From: Aquicoccus porphyridii
Lineage (GTDB): Bacteria > Pseudomonadota > Alphaproteobacteria > Rhodobacterales > Rhodobacteraceae
Direction: 5' to 3'
Assembly: GCF_008369105.1 (NCBI RefSeq)
Contig: NZ_VINQ01000011.1
Location: 62,001-126,000, forward strand
Length of the DNA stretch: 64,000 nucleotides
Shown: positions 39,196-48,401 of the stretch, in pieces
Layout of the letters: the number at the start of each line of letters is the position of its first letter
Numbering within the stretch: the first letter of the stretch is position 1
Notes under the pieces: generated by a model
The model's database searches: none
The model's input: only the letters and a program-made list of their open reading frames with translations
What the model was told of the DNA's origin: nothing
Translations under genes and position numbers: made by a program

Positions 39196-39211
39196 TTTTT
39201 CGGGCGAAAAA
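39196..39211. repeat. Palindrome 'TTTTTCGGGCGAAAAA', copy 3
   Basis: TTTTTCG (39196-39202) / CGAAAAA (39205-39211), flanked by CCGG and TCGCG, is the third copy of the family seen at 11601 and 34097. It is followed directly by a second inverted repeat, GTTAACCC (39216-39223) / GGGTTAAC (39235-39242), just after the stop codon of the convergent TRAP permease; together they are likely the shared 3' end signals. Confidence 0.6.
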
Positions 39212-39248
39212 TCGCGTTAACCCTGCGGGACGCCGGGTTAACCGGATC

Positions 39249-41243
39249 TCAGGATCTTGCCGCGCTCGCCTGCCTTGCCAGCCACCAGGCAAGGCTCATC
39301 GGGGCCAGCGCCACGACGAAACCGGCCAGCGTCAGGACCGTGTGACTGAGCCCCGCAACGCCCCCCGCCGGCGACGCCACCATCAGCCCCGCCAGCAGCA
39401 GGAGGGCACGCGACACCAGCCCCACGATCCCATCGGGCAACCGCCCGACAAAGCTCGCATAGCCCTGCAACGCGGCCGAGATGAACCACACGCCAAGCAG
39501 CGCACAGGCCAGAACTACCGCCACTTCAAGCGCCGGACCCTGGCCGATAAGTGCGGGATTCAGAACGAAAAAGAAGGGAATGATATAGATCGTGCCACCC
39601 AGTTTCATCGCCTCGATCCCGGTGCGCATCGCCCCCGCCCCGGCCATCGACGCCGCCGCGAAGGCGCCCAGCGCCACGGGGGGCGTGATGAAACTCACCA
39701 TGCCCCAGTAGAGGATGAAAAGATGCACCGCCAACTCGTTCAGCCCGGCCTGCACCAGCGCCGGGGCAAGGACGACGGCAAGGAAGATATAACAGGCCGT
39801 CACCGTCATCCCCATGCCAAAGATGAACGCGGTCAACGCCCCCATGAGAAGCAGCATCGGAATCGAGTTCCCGGCCATATGCACCAGCTCATTGGCCAGC
39901 GGCCCGGTCAGCCCGGTGGCCTGAAACGCCCCCACGATCATCCCGATCCCCAGCAACACCGCCACCAGTTCCGACAACGTCCGCCCCACCGAAACGATGA
40001 CGTTGAGGAAGCCCTCCCACGACATCCGGTCGCCCCGGTTGAACTGGTTCACGACCAGCAACAGGACCACGGCATAGAACGGCGCGGTCGTCTCCCAGCG
40101 ATAGGCGACCATCAGAAAAATAAGCAGGGCGAACACCGCCACGTAAAGCCAGCCCGAGCGCAGTGTCTCACCCACGCGCGGCAGGTCGGCCCGCGCCATC
40201 CCGGTCAGCCCGCGCCGCGCCGAATAAGCGTCGATCTGCATGAAAAGGCCAAAGAAATAAAGGAGCGACGGGATCGCCGCGGCCAGCATGATCTCGACAT
40301 AAGGACGGCTCAGCCATGACGCGATGACAAAGGCGGTGGCCCCCATGATCGGCGGCATCAACACCCCCCCGGTCGAGGCGCAGGCCTCGGTCGCGGCCGC
40401 ATATCGCGGCGAAAAGCCCGACTTCTTCATCGCCGGAATCGACACCGCCCCGGTGGTCAGCACGTTCGAGATGACCGAGCCCGACATCGACCCCATGAAG
40501 CCACTGGCAAAGATCGAAACCTTCGCCGCCCCCCCGCGATATCCGCCCACCAGCGACAGCGCGAGGTTGTTGAAGAACTTGCCCCCGCCGGTGAATTGCA
40601 GCACCGCGCCGAACAGGATGAACCCGATGACGAGATTGCCGAACGCCTTCATCGGAATGCCGAATGACGCCTCGGACGAGATCATGAAGTACGGAATCAC
40701 ATCCCGGAACGGCTGGGTAAACCCGTTGAGCGGATCGGGCACATGCTCGGCAAAAGTCGGGTAGAGCGAGAACAGTAGCACGATGCCAAACAACACCAGC
40801 CCCCCGGCCCGCCGCGTGCCTTCGAGAATCAGCACGTAGAACAGGACCGACATCCAGATCGCATGATCCGGCGCGGCATATTCCCAGCCGGAATCAAGGC
40901 TTTCACCGGCGGTGAACATGAAATATCCGGCCACGGCCAGCGTAACGAGCGCCAGCACCCAGTCATAGATCGGCACCCGCGCCGAGGGCGGCCCCCACGC
41001 CCGAAACGTGATGAATGTCAGGCTCAGGAACAACCCCGCCAGAAGATAGAGATACATGCCTTCCAGAAAGGCATACCCCCCCAGCCGCAGGTTGAAGAGC
41101 TGGTTGACCGCAAGGCCGATCGCCGCAAGCGTGCAGACAATGATCATCCAGCGCGCAGCACCCGTATAGGTCAGACGCTCGACCGCTTTTTCCGCCTCGA
41201 TGGCCGCGGTGGCGCGGTCCTTCGGTTGTGCTTGTTCCGCCAT
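39249..41243 (-). CDS. TAXI-type TRAP transporter permease (fused DctQM)
   Basis: A 664-residue membrane protein with the small (DctQ-like) and large (DctM-like) TRAP subunits fused, plus a C-terminal extension resembling DUF3394. Typical blocks include GFMGSMSGSVISNVLTTGAVSIPAM (about 250-275), TEACASTGGVLMPPIMGATAFV and YWGMVSFITPPVALGAFAAA. ATG 41243 has GAGGAAA right before it. It is 93 bases downstream of the TAXI receptor gene on the same strand and they form one sodium- or proton-driven importer. TAXI systems take up glutamate/glutamine or other organic acids; the ligand here is unknown. Confidence 0.94.
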   Translation of the reverse strand: MAEQAQPKDRATAAIEAEKAVERLTYTGAARWMIIVCTLAAIGLAVNQLFNLRLGGYAFLEGMYLYLLAGLFLSLTFITFRAWGPPSARVPIYDWVLALVTLAVAGYFMFTAGESLDSGWEYAAPDHAIWMSVLFYVLILEGTRRAGGLVLFGIVLLFSLYPTFAEHVPDPLNGFTQPFRDVIPYFMISSEASFGIPMKAFGNLVIGFILFGAVLQFTGGGKFFNNLALSLVGGYRGGAAKVSIFASGFMGSMSGSVISNVLTTGAVSIPAMKKSGFSPRYAAATEACASTGGVLMPPIMGATAFVIASWLSRPYVEIMLAAAIPSLLYFFGLFMQIDAYSARRGLTGMARADLPRVGETLRSGWLYVAVFALLIFLMVAYRWETTAPFYAVVLLLVVNQFNRGDRMSWEGFLNVIVSVGRTLSELVAVLLGIGMIVGAFQATGLTGPLANELVHMAGNSIPMLLLMGALTAFIFGMGMTVTACYIFLAVVLAPALVQAGLNELAVHLFILYWGMVSFITPPVALGAFAAASMAGAGAMRTGIEAMKLGGTIYIIPFFFVLNPALIGQGPALEVAVVLACALLGVWFISAALQGYASFVGRLPDGIVGLVSRALLLLAGLMVASPAGGVAGLSHTVLTLAGFVVALAPMSLAWWLARQASAARS

Positions 41244-41336
41244 TTTCCTCACGCCCTTATGGCCCGGTCACCGCCGGGAAAACCAATGAAACCGACGGGC
41301 CGCAAAGGCCGCCCGCCGGGTGGTTCATGTCAGGGC

Positions 41337-42494
41337 TCAGAAGACGACCGCGAACCCGCCTTCGGCCAGCGCCTCGCGACGTTTGGTGGCCCATGCCTCT
41401 TCCCAGTTATCCGGGTCTTCGGCCATGAGCTCTTCCCACGCCTCCATCAGCGCCGCCTGACGGGCAATCAGCATGTCGTTATGGGCCTGCGCTTCGTCGG
41501 TCCACGCGCCGATTTCCTCGTAATAGCGGATTGCGCCGTCATGATAGGGGGCCACCCACTGGAAATCCTGCTTGTCGAGCGCCCAGCCATTGATCCCCGG
41601 CGCGTTGCCCACATAATCGTCGAAAAAGACATGCATCGCCTTGGTCATGTTATAGGTCAGATCTTCGTCCTGATCCGCATAGGTCATCAGCACCGGATAG
41701 GCATAACCCGCCGTCGCAACGCCATCGGTGCCGTCGATATTGGCACCGACCGTGGCCATCATCGGGGCAAAGAACGGGGCGACGCCCTGCATCCGCTCCA
41801 GCGCCTCGGTGTCATCCGGGTCGATCGGCGGCCAGTAGACGCCGCGCGGCCCCGACGCCGCTTCATAGGCCATGCCCGAATTGGTCGAGGCAAAGGCCGC
41901 ATCGGTGCTGCCGTCGATCATGCCTTTCCAGCTGTCGCCGAAGCCGCCGAACTCGACCACCTCGACATCGTCCCATGTCAGCCCGCCATAGGCGAGATAG
42001 GCCTCGTTGTTGGTGTTGAGCGACGGTGCACCCTTCACAACGCTCACCCGCATGCCTTCAAGATCGGCATAGGTGAACCCTTCGCAGCCGGGCTTGCCTG
42101 CCTTTTCACAGGCCTCGGCCGCAACCGCCAGCGAAAGCCCCACGGTGCCGCCGTTATTGGCCGCCAGAACCCGCACCGGCTGTGGTCCCCAGTTCTTGGC
42201 ACCGAACTGGAACACGCCTTCCTGCGCCATGAACGACCCGCCCACGCCATTGGCCGAAAACTGAACCTTGCCCTGGCGGACAGGCTCGGTGCGCGCGATG
42301 TCATTCTTGCCGGGCAGCACCCGCAGGTTGACGCCCGCATTCTGAAGCGCCGCGCCAATCGCCACCGACTGGTTGTAACCGGCCGAACCCGTGCCATACG
42401 CGGTCCAAGTGATCTGCCCGGGCAGGTCGACCTCCTGTGCCGTGATCGGAGCGCCCATCAGACAGAGCGCCATCGTCAATGAAAACTTATGCAT
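41337..42494 (-). CDS. TAXI-family TRAP transporter solute-binding protein
   Basis: A 385-residue periplasmic receptor. A Sec signal peptide covers about 1-19 (MHKFSLTMALCLMGAPITA before QEVDLPG). The mature protein has TWTAYGTGSAGYNQSVAIG near 29-47, NGVGGSFMAQEG, VRVLAANNGGTVGLSLAV and VSVVKGAPSLNTNNEAYL, all typical of TAXI receptors. A strong ribosome site GGGAGGAG lies five bases ahead of ATG 42494. It feeds the fused permease downstream. Length is slightly above the usual 320-350 residues, with an extra C-terminal helix region ending in EEAWATKRREALAEGG. Confidence 0.92.
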   Translation of the reverse strand: MHKFSLTMALCLMGAPITAQEVDLPGQITWTAYGTGSAGYNQSVAIGAALQNAGVNLRVLPGKNDIARTEPVRQGKVQFSANGVGGSFMAQEGVFQFGAKNWGPQPVRVLAANNGGTVGLSLAVAAEACEKAGKPGCEGFTYADLEGMRVSVVKGAPSLNTNNEAYLAYGGLTWDDVEVVEFGGFGDSWKGMIDGSTDAAFASTNSGMAYEAASGPRGVYWPPIDPDDTEALERMQGVAPFFAPMMATVGANIDGTDGVATAGYAYPVLMTYADQDEDLTYNMTKAMHVFFDDYVGNAPGINGWALDKQDFQWVAPYHDGAIRYYEEIGAWTDEAQAHNDMLIARQAALMEAWEELMAEDPDNWEEAWATKRREALAEGGFAVVF

Positions 42495-42836
42495 GTTTCT
42501 CCTCCCTGGTTGGCCTTGTCCGCGCCCCGTGGACGCGATCAAGGCCTTCCGAATGTCTGATGCGCGGGGCCATCCTGTCAATCTTGGGCCGGTCTTACGT
42601 AACGTGACAGGCAACACCGCCCCAAGATGCCGCGCCGGGCCGCGTCATTTGCCATACGCGCGGATGCGCACGCCCCATAGGCCATGGTTGACCCTGCCGA
42701 TGATCGGGTGATTCGCCCCGCTTCCATACCCTCAACATTGGGCTTCAAATCAACGTGCATCCTGGTCCGATATGCGCGTTGCCACTTGGGATTGATCTGC
42801 GCATGGTCTATGTTGCCCGCAAGAACAGGGCGCGAC
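42495..42836. other. 342-base divergent intergenic region (TAXI receptor / tamA)
   Basis: Holds the promoters of two divergent genes. On the minus strand a consensus TTGACA (42576-42581) is seen but with a weak -10 about 17 bases on. Open frames across it are continuations of tamA or random. No tRNA, repeat or riboswitch-like structure was recognised. Confidence 0.4.
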
Positions 42837-44642
42837 ATGACATCGAATCTCATCAGGACATCGCTGGTCTGTTGCGCCCTCGGCTTCGGCGCCGCACAGG
42901 GTGTGCAGGCGCTCAACACGGTCGATCTGCGGGTCTCCGGTCCGCAGTCCGAGGCGCTTGGCGATGCCTTGCGCGCAAACTCGGTCCTGCACAGCCTGGT
43001 GGACAATCCCGAAGCGACCACGGGTGATATCCTCGCCGCTGCGCGCGGCGATTATGCCCGGCTGGTCGAAGTGCTCTATTCCCAAGGTTATTACTCGGTC
43101 GAGGTCAGCATCCTGGTCGACGGTCGCGAAGCGGCGTTGATCGACCCGTTTCGCTCTCCTGAACAGATCACCAATGCGGTGATCGCGGTCGATCCCGGAC
43201 GGTTGTTCCGGTTTGGCGCGGTGCGAATCGGGCCGTTGGCGCAAACACCTCCCCTCCCCGACCAGTTCCGCCCGGACGCGCCCGCACTGGCCACCGTCGC
43301 ACGCGAGGCCACCCGCCAGGCGGTGAACGACTGGCGCAAGGCCGGTCATGCCAAGGCGCGCATCACCGACCAGCGCGTTCTCGCCCGCCACGACTCTGCC
43401 CGGCTGGATGTCGATGTAGACATTGCACCCGGCCCGCGCGTGCGATTCGGCGATGTGACCGTGTCGGGGGAAAGTGCTGTGCGCGGATCGCGGGTTCGGA
43501 GCATCGCGGGCCTGCCCCGTGGCGAACGCTATGACCCGGATGAGGTCGACAAGGCCGCCGCCCGCCTGCGCAAGGTGGGAACTTTCTCCTCCGTCCAACT
43601 GAGCGAGGCCGAGACCGTCGCGCACGACGGCACGATGGACATGGAAATCGCCGTGGTCGACCGCCGCCCCCGCCGGATCGGCGGCGGGCTGGAATACTCG
43701 AGCTTCGACGGCGTGACGCTGTCGGGCTACTGGCTGCATCGCAACCTGCTTGGCGGGGCCGAACAGTTTCGCGTCGATGGCGAAATCGCCCAGATCGGCG
43801 GTACAGGCCAGGGCACGGATTACGCGTTATCCTTCCGCTTCGATCGTCCCGCCGTCTATGGCCCCGACACGCTCTTCTTCGCCGAGGCCGCGTTCACTTA
43901 TAACGATGAGCCCCGCTTTCTTCAGGAGAAATTCGCATTCACGACCGGCGTTTCGCGCGAGTTCAGTGACACGCTCTCGGGCAGTTTGGGTATTGGCTAT
44001 GAATATGCCCGCATTACCGACCGCTTTGCGCCCACGGTCACGCGACGCGAAATGCAATTGCTGCGCCTTCCCCTGTCGCTGACCTATGACAATCGCGACG
44101 ACCCGCTTGATGCCACCCGCGGAATCTATGCCCGCGCCGGTCTCACGCCATTTTACGAAACCTTCGACGCACAGACTGGCGGGCATGCCACACTTGACTT
44201 GCGCTCCTATCTCGCGCTCGGCGAAACCGGCGGGACGGTTCTGGCCGGGCGGTTGCAGCTTGGCGCGCTGGCCGGGCCGAATGCACAGGCCGCCCCGCCC
44301 GATTACCTGTTCTATTCGGGCGGGGCGGGCACGGTGCGCGGGCAACCCTATAAATCGCTCACCGCCGATTACGGCGGGGTGGAGCTCGGCGGGCGCAGCT
44401 TTGCCGCCCTCTCGGGCGAGCTGCGCTTTCCTGTCGGCGACCGGATCGGCCTCGCTGCCTTTGCCGATGCGGGTTTCGTCGGCGGCGGCTTTTTCGAGGA
44501 TGGCGGCTGGCATGCCGGGGCCGGACTCGGCGTGCGCTACAAGACGCCGGTCGGGCCGATCCGCGTCGATCTGGCCGGACCCGTCGCCGGTGACACCGGT
44601 AGCGGCGTGCAACTTTACATCGGGATCGGGCAGGCGTTTTGA
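42837..44642 (+). CDS. tamA: Autotransporter assembly factor TamA (Omp85 family)
   Basis: A 601-residue outer-membrane protein. Signal peptide about 1-25 (up to GVQA). POTRA domains occupy about 30-250 (for example YARLVEVLYSQGYYSVEVSI and YDPDEVDKAAARLRKVGTFSSVQL). A C-terminal Bac_surface_Ag beta-barrel runs from about 280 to 601, with RRIGGGLEYSSFDGVTLSGYW at its start, GGAGTVRGQPYKSL in the VRG motif region and the terminal F of GIGQAF for Bam recognition. ATG 42837 has AGGG upstream and starts at the signal peptide. Its stop overlaps the start of tamB, so the pair is translationally coupled; together they insert outer-membrane proteins or move lipids. Confidence 0.94.
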   Translation: MTSNLIRTSLVCCALGFGAAQGVQALNTVDLRVSGPQSEALGDALRANSVLHSLVDNPEATTGDILAAARGDYARLVEVLYSQGYYSVEVSILVDGREAALIDPFRSPEQITNAVIAVDPGRLFRFGAVRIGPLAQTPPLPDQFRPDAPALATVAREATRQAVNDWRKAGHAKARITDQRVLARHDSARLDVDVDIAPGPRVRFGDVTVSGESAVRGSRVRSIAGLPRGERYDPDEVDKAAARLRKVGTFSSVQLSEAETVAHDGTMDMEIAVVDRRPRRIGGGLEYSSFDGVTLSGYWLHRNLLGGAEQFRVDGEIAQIGGTGQGTDYALSFRFDRPAVYGPDTLFFAEAAFTYNDEPRFLQEKFAFTTGVSREFSDTLSGSLGIGYEYARITDRFAPTVTRREMQLLRLPLSLTYDNRDDPLDATRGIYARAGLTPFYETFDAQTGGHATLDLRSYLALGETGGTVLAGRLQLGALAGPNAQAAPPDYLFYSGGAGTVRGQPYKSLTADYGGVELGGRSFAALSGELRFPVGDRIGLAAFADAGFVGGGFFEDGGWHAGAGLGVRYKTPVGPIRVDLAGPVAGDTGSGVQLYIGIGQAF

Positions 44643-47600
44643 TGCGATTTCTGGCGATATGTCTTGCCCTTCTGGTTCCGCTCGGCGCACTTGCACAAGA
44701 CACCGAAAGCGACCGCGGTTTCATCCAGGGCCTGCTCGAAGACGCGCTTTCCGCGCCGGGGCGCAGCGTCCGGATGGAAGGTTTCGCCGGGGCACTGAGT
44801 TCGCGTGCTACGATCGAGCGCATCATCGTCACCGACCCCGAGGGCACATGGCTTACCGCCACCGACCTGGTGCTGGTGTGGAACCGCTCCGCCCTGTTGC
44901 GCGGCCGGATCGCCATCGACGAGATCACCATCGGCGAGATCGACCTGCCCCGGCCGCCCGTGCCCGTAAAGGACCCGCTGCCCAGCCCCGAGGCAAGCGG
45001 CGGTTTTGCCCTGCCCGATCTGCCCGTATCCGTCGAGATCGCCAAGATGGAGATCACCCGGGCCGAGCTGGGCACCGAGGTTCTCGGACAGGACGCCGCG
45101 CTCTCGGTGAGCGGCAAGGCGTCGCTTGCCGGCGGGGCGGGCGAGGCATCACTTGACGTCAAACGGCTCGACCGCCCTGGGCAAATCACCCTCGAGGGCG
45201 GGTTCGACAATATCACGCGCGAGTTGCGCATCGACCTTGCCCTGCGTGAGCCCGAGAACGGCCTCGCCGCCAACCTGCTGAGCCTGCCGGGGCGGCCCTC
45301 GGTCCAAATGGAAGTGCAGGGCGACGATCCGATCACCGATTTCACGGCCCGGATGCGGCTGGCCACCGACGGGCAGGACCGCCTGACCGGCGACGTGACC
45401 CTCACCACAGACGAAGATGGCGCTACAGGGTTCAACGCAGCAGTTAGCGGCGATCTGGCGCCGGTGCTCCTGCCCGAATTCGCCGCGTTCCTCGGTGATC
45501 AGGTCACGCTGGCCGCAAGCGGCGAACGCCGCGCGGATGGCGGCTTTCTGCTCGACCAGTTGAACATCGACACAGCGGCAATGCAGATCGGCGGCACCGC
45601 CGAGATCGGCGCCGATGGCTGGCCACGCGAACTGATGCTCGACGCCGCGATCTCCCCGCCGACCGGCGACCGCGTGACGCTTCCGCTGCCCGGCCCACGC
45701 ACAACGGTCCGCGCGGCCAGCCTTACGGCGCATTTCGACGCGGAATCTGGCGACGAGTGGCGGGTCGACGGCACCGCGAGCGGTGTCGAACAGGACGACT
45801 TGCGCATCGGCTCGCTGGAATTCGGCGGCTCGGGGCGGATACTGCGCGCAGCGCAAAGCATCTCGGGCGCGCTCCGGTTCGAGGCCGATGGGCTGATCGC
45901 GCCCACGAATCCTGCCCTGGCCCGCGCCCTTGGCGAGAGATTGCGCGGCGGGCTCGAATTCGGCTGGTCCGCAGACGCCCCCCTGCGGCTCCGCAACCTC
46001 GCGCTCCGGGGGGCCGACTACGGGCTCGGCGGCACTATCACGATCAGCATCCCCGACGATCTGGCCGCGCTCACCGTGGTGCCCGACCTGCGGCTCAATG
46101 CGGACGATCTTACCCGTTTTGCCGGTCTGGCCGGGATCGACCTTGGCGGGCGCGCCGATCTGGCCATTTCCGGCCGGGTTGAACCGCTAAGCGGGCGCAT
46201 GGCATTGCGCTTCGACGGTCAGACGCAGAACCTTTCCACGGGTCTTGCACCGCTCGACCCGCTCCTTGACGGCCAGGGCCGACTCATCCTCGCCCTTGAG
46301 CGTGACGAAACCGGCCTGCGCGCCGATCCGGTCTCGATCCGCACCGATCACGCCCGGATCGACGCGATGGCCAACCTCGCCAGCGGCAACAGCACGGTGA
46401 GCCTCACCGCCAGCCTGCCCCAACTCGCCCGCGCCCTGCCCGGACTCGACGGCGCGGCGGAATTGACCGCACGCGCCAAACAACAGGGCGAAGTCTGGAC
46501 CCTCAGCGCCGACAGTACCCTGCCGGGCGAGGCGCAGGTGACATATCGCGGCACCATCTCCGGCGACGGCGTAGAACGCCTGTTGGCCGATGGCGCTCTC
46601 ACGGCCGAAATCGGGCGGCTCGCCGCCTTCGCCACCCTCGCCAAGCGGCCGCTCGCCGGATCGGCGCAACTCACCGCCAAGGGCAATGCCGACCTGCTGG
46701 CGCAAAGCTTCGATATCACCGCAAGCGGCCAGACAAGCGCACTCGATGTCGGCCTGCCGGCGCTTGCCCCGCTCCTGCGCGCAACAACCCGGTTCGATCT
46801 TGCCGCCGCCCGCGATGCACAGGGCCACCTGACGCTTGATCGGCTGGACCTCGACGCGCCCGATCTCGATGCCTCGCTCAGCGGAGAACTTGGCCCCGAG
46901 GACGGTCAGTTCGACTATCGCCTCGCGCTCACCAATCTCGGGTTGATCATCCCCGAACTTCCCGGCGCCGCACGCCTTTCGGGCAGTGCGCACAAAGCCG
47001 GTGCACGCTGGCAGATCGACACCGAAGGTCAGGGGCCGGGCGGCATTACGCTTGGCGTCACCGGCACGGTGGCCGAGGACGGCGCGCGCGCCGATCTGGG
47101 CGTAACCGGCACCGTGCCCCTGGCGCTGGCCAATGCGCGGCTTTCGGGACAGGCGCTTTCCGGCCTCGCACGGCTCGATCTGTCACTCAGCGGGCCGCTG
47201 GCACTCGAGTCGCTATCGGGACGGATCAGTGTCGATGATGCCCGGCTTTCCCTTCCCGCACAGGCCGTCGCGCTCGAGCGCATGCGCGGACAGGTCAATC
47301 TGGGCGGCGGGGTGGCACAGGTGGCCCTTGACGCGGATGTCTCGACCGGCGGACAGGCCCGGCTACGCGGCCCAATCACACTTTCCTCGCCCTTTCAGGC
47401 GGATCTCGCCGTGGACCTCGTGGATGTGACCCTGCGCGACCCCTCGCTGTTCGAGGTGGTGCTTGACGGCGCGCTGTCGCTCAACGGGCCGGTGGCGGGC
47501 GGGGCGCGCATCGGCGGACGGATCGACCTGCGCCACACCGAATTGCGCATCCCGAATCTTGGCCCCTCCTATTCTCCGCTTGACGGCTTGCAGCATCTCC

Positions 47601-48376
47601 GCCCGCCCGGTGCGGTCCAGCGCACCCTGCGCTATGCCGGAATGAACCAGACGGGCGGCGACTCCGGCGCCTCCACGGCCGATTTCCCGCTCGACATCCT
47701 GATTTCGGCGCCCAATCGCCTGTTCGTGCGCGGGCGCGGGCTTGACGCTGAACTGGGCGGTTCGCTGCGCCTGGCCGGCTCGACCAATGACATCCTGCCG
47801 GTCGGTCAATTCAACCTGATCCGCGGGCGGCTCGACCTCTTGGGCCAGCGGCTGAACCTGACCGAAGGCAGCCTTACGATGCGCGGCAGTTTCGATCCCG
47901 TGATCGGCTTCGCGGCCACCTCTCAGGTTGAGGAATTCTCCGTTTCGCTGCGACTGGACGGATTGGCCTCCGCACCTGATCTCACCGTGACATCGGTGCC
48001 GGAGCTGCCGCAGGAAGAGGCGCTGTCGCTCTTCCTTTTCGGGCGTGACGTGACGCGAATCTCGGCCTTTCAGGCGGTTCAACTCGCCGCCGCGATCCGC
48101 ACCCTTTCGGGTCAGGGGGGCACCGGTCTCACCGACGGGTTGCGCCGGTCGCTGGGCGTTGACGATCTCGATATCGGCATGGATGACGAGGGCACCACGC
48201 AGGCCCGTGTGGGCAAATACATCTCCGAGAACATCTATACCGACGTCACCGTAAAAGGCGACGGCACGAGCCAGATCAACCTCAAGCTCGAAGTCAACCG
48301 CCGCACCACCGTTCGCGGACGCCTGGGCAGCGATGGCGACACCGGGATCGGCGTGTTCTTCGAACGCGACTACTGA
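44642..48376 (+). CDS. tamB: Translocation and assembly module TamB
   Basis: A 1244-residue AsmA-like, mostly beta-helical protein. An N-terminal hydrophobic segment (RFLAICLALLVPLGALA) acts as a signal or anchor; the long middle consists of repeats of the TamB beta-taco fold (many 'LSGxA', 'GxLRL' turns). The conserved C-terminal TamB (DUF490) domain covers roughly 900-1244, ending in RTTVRGRLGSDGDTGIGVFF. ATG 44642 shares bases with the tamA stop. TamB spans the periplasm from the inner membrane to TamA in the outer membrane and is implicated in outer-membrane protein assembly and phospholipid transport. It is convergent with the AceE-like gene 25 bases away. Confidence 0.94.
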   Translation: MRFLAICLALLVPLGALAQDTESDRGFIQGLLEDALSAPGRSVRMEGFAGALSSRATIERIIVTDPEGTWLTATDLVLVWNRSALLRGRIAIDEITIGEIDLPRPPVPVKDPLPSPEASGGFALPDLPVSVEIAKMEITRAELGTEVLGQDAALSVSGKASLAGGAGEASLDVKRLDRPGQITLEGGFDNITRELRIDLALREPENGLAANLLSLPGRPSVQMEVQGDDPITDFTARMRLATDGQDRLTGDVTLTTDEDGATGFNAAVSGDLAPVLLPEFAAFLGDQVTLAASGERRADGGFLLDQLNIDTAAMQIGGTAEIGADGWPRELMLDAAISPPTGDRVTLPLPGPRTTVRAASLTAHFDAESGDEWRVDGTASGVEQDDLRIGSLEFGGSGRILRAAQSISGALRFEADGLIAPTNPALARALGERLRGGLEFGWSADAPLRLRNLALRGADYGLGGTITISIPDDLAALTVVPDLRLNADDLTRFAGLAGIDLGGRADLAISGRVEPLSGRMALRFDGQTQNLSTGLAPLDPLLDGQGRLILALERDETGLRADPVSIRTDHARIDAMANLASGNSTVSLTASLPQLARALPGLDGAAELTARAKQQGEVWTLSADSTLPGEAQVTYRGTISGDGVERLLADGALTAEIGRLAAFATLAKRPLAGSAQLTAKGNADLLAQSFDITASGQTSALDVGLPALAPLLRATTRFDLAAARDAQGHLTLDRLDLDAPDLDASLSGELGPEDGQFDYRLALTNLGLIIPELPGAARLSGSAHKAGARWQIDTEGQGPGGITLGVTGTVAEDGARADLGVTGTVPLALANARLSGQALSGLARLDLSLSGPLALESLSGRISVDDARLSLPAQAVALERMRGQVNLGGGVAQVALDADVSTGGQARLRGPITLSSPFQADLAVDLVDVTLRDPSLFEVVLDGALSLNGPVAGGARIGGRIDLRHTELRIPNLGPSYSPLDGLQHLRPPGAVQRTLRYAGMNQTGGDSGASTADFPLDILISAPNRLFVRGRGLDAELGGSLRLAGSTNDILPVGQFNLIRGRLDLLGQRLNLTEGSLTMRGSFDPVIGFAATSQVEEFSVSLRLDGLASAPDLTVTSVPELPQEEALSLFLFGRDVTRISAFQAVQLAAAIRTLSGQGGTGLTDGLRRSLGVDDLDIGMDDEGTTQARVGKYISENIYTDVTVKGDGTSQINLKLEVNRRTTVRGRLGSDGDTGIGVFFERDY

Positions 48377-48401
48377 TCCTCGGGGCCGCCCGCGAAAGCA
48401 C

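Noticed and set aside
42578-43021. 147-codon minus-strand frame across the tamA start
   Set aside because: No ribosome site, Ser/Arg/Cys-rich and antisense to the TamA signal peptide.
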